Source of the DNA: Cylindrobasidium torrendii FP15055 ss-10
Lineage: Eukaryota > Basidiomycota > Agaricomycetes > Agaricales > Physalacriaceae
Length of the DNA: 12,237 nt
NCBI GenBank assembly: GCA_000934385.1
Contig: KN880893.1
Coordinates: 1 to 12,237 of the forward strand
Direction of reading: 5' to 3'
A program made the position numbers and the translations under genes. Shown here one piece after another: positions 8,620 to 12,237 of this stretch (its first letter is position 1; the number at the start of each line of letters is the position of its first letter). The notes beneath the pieces were generated by a model, which worked only from the letters and a program-made list of their open reading frames with translations, did no database searches and was not told where the DNA came from.

Positions 8620-11600
8620 ATGTCAAAAAAGGATTCTACCCCCGAGCAGACAGTTGCCGAAGGTGACAGGATTATGGAATGGTTGGAAGTGACCGCATTG
8701 AAGACCAAGTTACTTCTGGCCGCGCAGGGCACGGCGTCGCTACTCGTGCGGTCTCCCAAGCTCACCAAGGCACACCCCCCTCTTGTCAAAATCAGTACAC
8801 AGACATCCGGGACTGCTATTCATATCGGCAGGGATTGTGAGTCCGCATCGGCTCTTCGTGATTTGCTTACAAAGCTCTGTCAGCGTATGTGACCTCCATG
8901 CACATGTATGACAATATGGAGGCTGAACGCAAACGTGAACGCACCGATTCGAAGCCAACGAGCCTGTCTCCATTCGGATATTCGTCGATTGCACACGTAG
9001 CTACACAGAAGTGTGCGTTATACCTTTCGTGGCCGTGAAATAGCTGAATACTCATAATTTGTCTTAAAGCACATCGCCATATACTCATGACCGACCCGAG
9101 ATTCGACTCTGACGCACTCAAAGTGTACGAGGAATCCACCGGCCTCTTTGACCCATACATGCTCAGCGATCCTGGGAGTCCAGAAAAATTTTACAAATTC
9201 AATGGGCCCTTCGAGATGGAGCCGGACTCTTGCTCAGAATGCGAATGGAATCGTCTGCATGTTCAATCCACAAAAAAACTGCGCCCGCTTTGGGACTTCG
9301 CTACTCCTCGGTCTGCTTTACACTCCTCCCTCAGGCGGAGCGCTCTACGCATTGTCTTAGAAATGCAGGACTTCTCATACGACGCCCTCATGGAGGCAGG
9401 ACTGTCGGACAGGATCACCCGAACACTGCTCATGGACGCAAAAGGCCTTGTGGACATCGCTCTACTGTCAAAATCGTCGGTCAACACCCACAAGCGCATA
9501 TCCGAAGCTGTGTTCGGTAAGATCCGTCAGGTCTTCTCTAGTCCAAACAGGTTCGTGTACAAGCTGCGATTCCCAAGAAGGCTCACAATAAACATGTTCG
9601 TCAGGGTAGTACTACTTCCTCGCTGTTTGCCCGACGGACCCGTCGCGAAAGCTTTAGGTACATCGGAGGCGCACCGGAATATGATGGTTCTTGGGTTTAT
9701 GAGCTCACGTCCTGACGCAGATGGAAATGTGGTATGAGTTCTACAGCCTGTCTCGTGGTGATCTGTCTGACTTGTTCCAGGCCGATCCTACTGACTGCGA
9801 CAATTGCGTTGCCATGAATGGAGCGCCTGCAACATACCCTGCAGTGTGCTCGAAACCACGCGACCCAAGCGCGCTGACTGTTCGGAACTGTCTTTTTCCT
9901 TTGCTTCAAATACACAACTGTTCAACCAATTCTGGTATGAGCGGTGGACCTGTTATTGATAAGTCACTGCCCGACCGCCATTTCTCTGGAATTAGTGAGT
10001 AAAACCATTCGGCAGGAATAAAACCAGCTGACTAGCCTGTACTTTCGAAGCAACGGGATGTCTGCTCTACTCAGGTCCAGACAGTAAAACAGTTCGCGGC
10101 CAAGGAGTAGAATACATGCTCCCGGTGGAGAACCCTATGTTTGTGGGCCTCCTCCTCATGCATTACCAGGACATTTGCGCGGCGAAAGATACCAGTCTCA
10201 AGAAACATTACCTTGCTTTCTTCTCAGGCGAACACGTACGCCACACCGCTCATAGGTTACTTACGGAGTGTATCAAGAAAGTCCGTCTTCCTGAAGACCA
10301 GAAATCCTGGAGTGAGCTTCAGAACGAGTTAGAGAAACTCGATTCGCGGGATTGCCATTGTGTGCTGTGTGCCATAGCGCGCGAGGAGGCCCGTGAGCGT
10401 GAGCGTGCCGAGAAAAAGCGAGCAGCCGAAGCACGAGCAGCCGAAGCACGAGCAGCCGAAGCACGAGCAGCCGAAGCACGGGCAGCTGAAGCACGGGCAG
10501 CTGAAGCACGAGCAGCTGAGGCACGAGCAGCACTCGAGAGACAGAAATTTCACGAGGCAGAGCGAGCGGCCAAAAAGACGCGACGGGAGGAACAGAAGCG
10601 ACAGGAGGAAAGGGATCGAGAGGAGGAATGGAGGCGTCAAGAGGAACGGGGACGTCAAGAGAAACGGAGACATCAAGAGGAGAGAGAAGCAGCAGCGCAC
10701 CGGCAGGAACGCCAACGGCCGAAGGAAAGGGATAGAGAGGAGGACCGATTGAGGCGTCAAGAGGAACAGACGCGTCAGGAGCAGAGGGTAGCAGCAGCGC
10801 ACCGGGAGGAGCGCAAGCGACACGACGATGCACAGCGAGCAGCGCGCCGTGCAGAGGATGATCAGAGGCGCGACGAGGAGAGGCGAGAGGAACGCAAGCG
10901 TCGCCATGCGCAGCGAGCCGAAGCAGCACGACCTGAGCCGACTGATAGGCGCGACCAGGAAAGGCAGGCGGCGGAAGCAGCTCCGGCGCACTACGATGCA
11001 CAGACCTCGCAGACCCGCTACGACGCACAGTCCTCACAGGCCCGCTACGATGCACAGTCCTCACAGGCCCGCTACGATGCACAGGCCCGCAACGACGCAC
11101 AGGCTTACTACAATGCACCGGTCCCCCACAATGCTCAGGTTCCCTACGACGCACAGGTTAACGCGACTCATAGGCGCGACCAGGAAAGGTCGGCGGCCGA
11201 AGCAGCTCCATCGCGCTACGATGCACAGACCTCACAGACCCGCTACGATGCACAGTCCTCACAGGCCCGCTACGACGCACAGGCCCGCAACGATGCACAG
11301 GCTCACTACAATGCACCGGTCCCCCGCAATGCTCAGGTTCCCTACGACGCACAGGTTAACGTGACTCATAGGCGCGACCAGAAAAGGTCGGCGGCCGAAG
11401 CAGCTCCAGCGCGCTACGATGCACAGACCTCACAGACCCGCTACGACGCACAGGCTTACTACAATGCACCGGTTCCCCACAATGCTCAGGTTCCCTACAG
11501 CACACAGGCCTCCTACGATGCACAGCGAGCCGCCGAAGCTCAGCAACCCAAATCTAAGAGGCAGGGCAAGGAAAGGAAGGGAACAGAGGGTCGCGAACAT

Positions 11601-11630
11601 CAGGGTGCTTCGAGTTCGAAGCGTTACTGA
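8620..11630 (+). CDS. Gene D: trypsin-like protease with repetitive tail
   Basis: I infer exons 8620-8836, 8884-9012, 9070-9731, 9781-9994 and 10075-11630, giving about 925 aa. Exon 1 is 217 nt, exactly as in genes A and C, and ends in the same phase. Core strand SGTAIHIG (63-70) leads to YVTSMHMYD, with catalytic-type His79. FDSDALKV gives Asp130. NCSTNSGMSGGPVI gives Ser390. About 110 extra residues lie between Asp and Ser compared with A-C. The shared C-terminal module (NPMF at 427, SWSELQ at 485) is followed by a charged coiled-coil region (about 510-696) with seven AAEAR units. YDAQ-rich repeats (697-891) and a basic tail (PKSKRQGKERKG) end the protein. No signal peptide is seen, so it is probably intracellular. 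The weakest points are intron 2 (9013-9069, acceptor AAAG) and the start ATG. Family is secure; substrate unknown. Confidence 0.75.
10422..10526 (+). repeat. Coding minisatellite, 7 x 15 bp (AAEAR)
   Basis: Seven head-to-tail 15 bp units of the type GCAGCCGAAGCACGA encode AAEAR repeated seven times in gene D, followed by a diverged AALER unit. The first units are nearly identical in DNA, and later ones differ by silent GCC/GCT, CGA/CGG and GAA/GAG changes. Being a multiple of three, gain or loss of units keeps the frame. The five-residue, alanine- and charge-rich period suggests a continuous helix. Confidence 0.93.
10941..11525 (+). repeat. Three higher-order YDAQ repeat blocks
   Basis: Blocks at 10941-11165 (75 codons), 11166-11363 (66) and 11364-11525 (54, including a diverged end) each open with T[DH]RRDQ[EK]R and then AAEAAP. 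They continue with several short [RHY]YDAQ units and end with NAPVP[HR]NAQVPY. The blocks become shorter because inner nine-codon RYDAQSSQA-type units are lost, three small units in block 1, fewer after. DNA identity between blocks is high, indicating recent unequal exchange. The encoded sequence is low-complexity, polar and Tyr/Gln-rich, and probably disordered. Confidence 0.9.
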
Positions 11631-12237
11631 GAATTTCAATATCAGAATTTGTGAATATTATGTATGCGACTCTTATGTTTCTTAGAAAATTGGCAATGCA
11701 TTTATTTATCTATATCCCACCAGAGCCTCCTTCGACCTTCCTATATTCTGAGATTAGTCGTTGAAGAACCCAATTGCCCATTGAACGTCTCTGTCATACT
11801 CGTCAGAGGAAACCTGGGCGTCCACTGAGCGCTGTCTTCAAGTCCCTCACCACCGCATAGACCAGACATTGCGTGTACTCCCTGGAATGCCTGGGTAGGC
11901 GAAGTTCAAACGTCCATTGTCCACCAGACCCAAAACCAAGAGCACATCAGTCAGTTCACACAAAGAATATACAACGGTAAGGAAACACCATCACTAAAAC
12001 AAGGAGATTCTTAAAATGGCCTTATAATGTCATGTAATTGCTATAATGCTGTACACTAGCTGAAATCCGATAAAATCCTGATGTAAGCTTTCATCAATGA
12101 GTGAAATTAGGTTTTAAGGAGACCCCCTTTTTCGTAAGGTGTCGCAAGGATTACAGAACATTATAACTTTCTGGAAGGCGGTGTATGGCTTTTGGGCTAC
12201 TGAAATATGTTAAAATGATTCCAGCATTTCTTACTTC
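11631..12237. other. Intergenic 3' flank of gene D, no gene seen
   Basis: These 607 bp become AT-rich after about 11990. The first part is presumably the 3' UTR and polyadenylation region of gene D. I find no supported coding frame, no tRNA fold, and no copy of the protease-like family. Confidence 0.5.

Noticed and set aside
9517..9604. A possible extra intron in gene D (GTAAGA donor, TCAG acceptor at 9604, or a 34 bp version ending at 9550)
   Set aside because: Removing either segment breaks the frame, and the 9604 version puts a stop right after the junction. The uninterrupted frame leads into the VLGF strand that aligns with A-C.
10273..11154. Long minus-strand frames (293 and 220 codons) opposite the gene D repeats
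   Set aside because: They are mirror readings of the codon-biased repeats, rich in Ser/Arg/Leu with no family features. The plus-strand frame is longer and continues the conserved C-terminal module.
10828..11364. A 178-codon plus-strand frame of HRPAT-type repeats
   Set aside because: It is the alternate frame of the YDAQ repeats and would need a start inside the gene D exon. No sign of independent coding.
10422..11525. CRISPR-like or transposon terminal repeat array
   Set aside because: The repeats are contiguous, have no spacers, keep the coding frame and lie within one exon of a eukaryotic gene.

Overview
The window looks like nuclear DNA of a filamentous fungus, most likely a basidiomycete (Agaricomycetes-like). 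The evidence is a catalase gene and other genes cut by many 45-60 bp GT-AG introns, a Pol III tRNA gene, and spliced genes on both strands with no bacterial operon features. I cannot assign a genus from the sequence.

Layout. At 204-275 (-) there is a tRNA-Thr(AGU) with a Pol III T-tract. At 726-2489 (+) there is an intact five-exon monofunctional heme catalase of about 519 aa. From about 2570 to 11630 almost everything belongs to one protein family, recognised by a trypsin-fold (PA-clan) core and a shared C-terminal module. On the minus strand lie a decayed 3' fragment (2729-2936) and three tandem genes, called here A (3041-4437), B (4768-6158) and C (6641-8043). Each has four exons and encodes 412-413 aa. 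Gene D (8620-11630, +) lies head-to-head with C across a 576 bp spacer. D has five exons and about 925 aa: a protease-like domain, the shared C-terminal module, a long charged coiled coil built partly from AAEAR repeats, and three blocks of YDAQ-type repeats.

Main interpretation. Around the first intron, D aligns without gaps to A-C and carries the serine-protease triad (His79, Asp130, Ser390 in GMSGGPV). A, B and C keep the nucleophile motif (MSGGAI) but have Ser where D has His, and apparently His where D has Asp. They are therefore candidate pseudoproteases, tandemly amplified next to a protease-like relative with a repetitive tail. Working together, or in self/non-self recognition or defence, is only inference from this arrangement. 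Catalase and the tRNA look like ordinary flanking genes.

The 607 bp after gene D and the first 188 bp contain no gene I can support.
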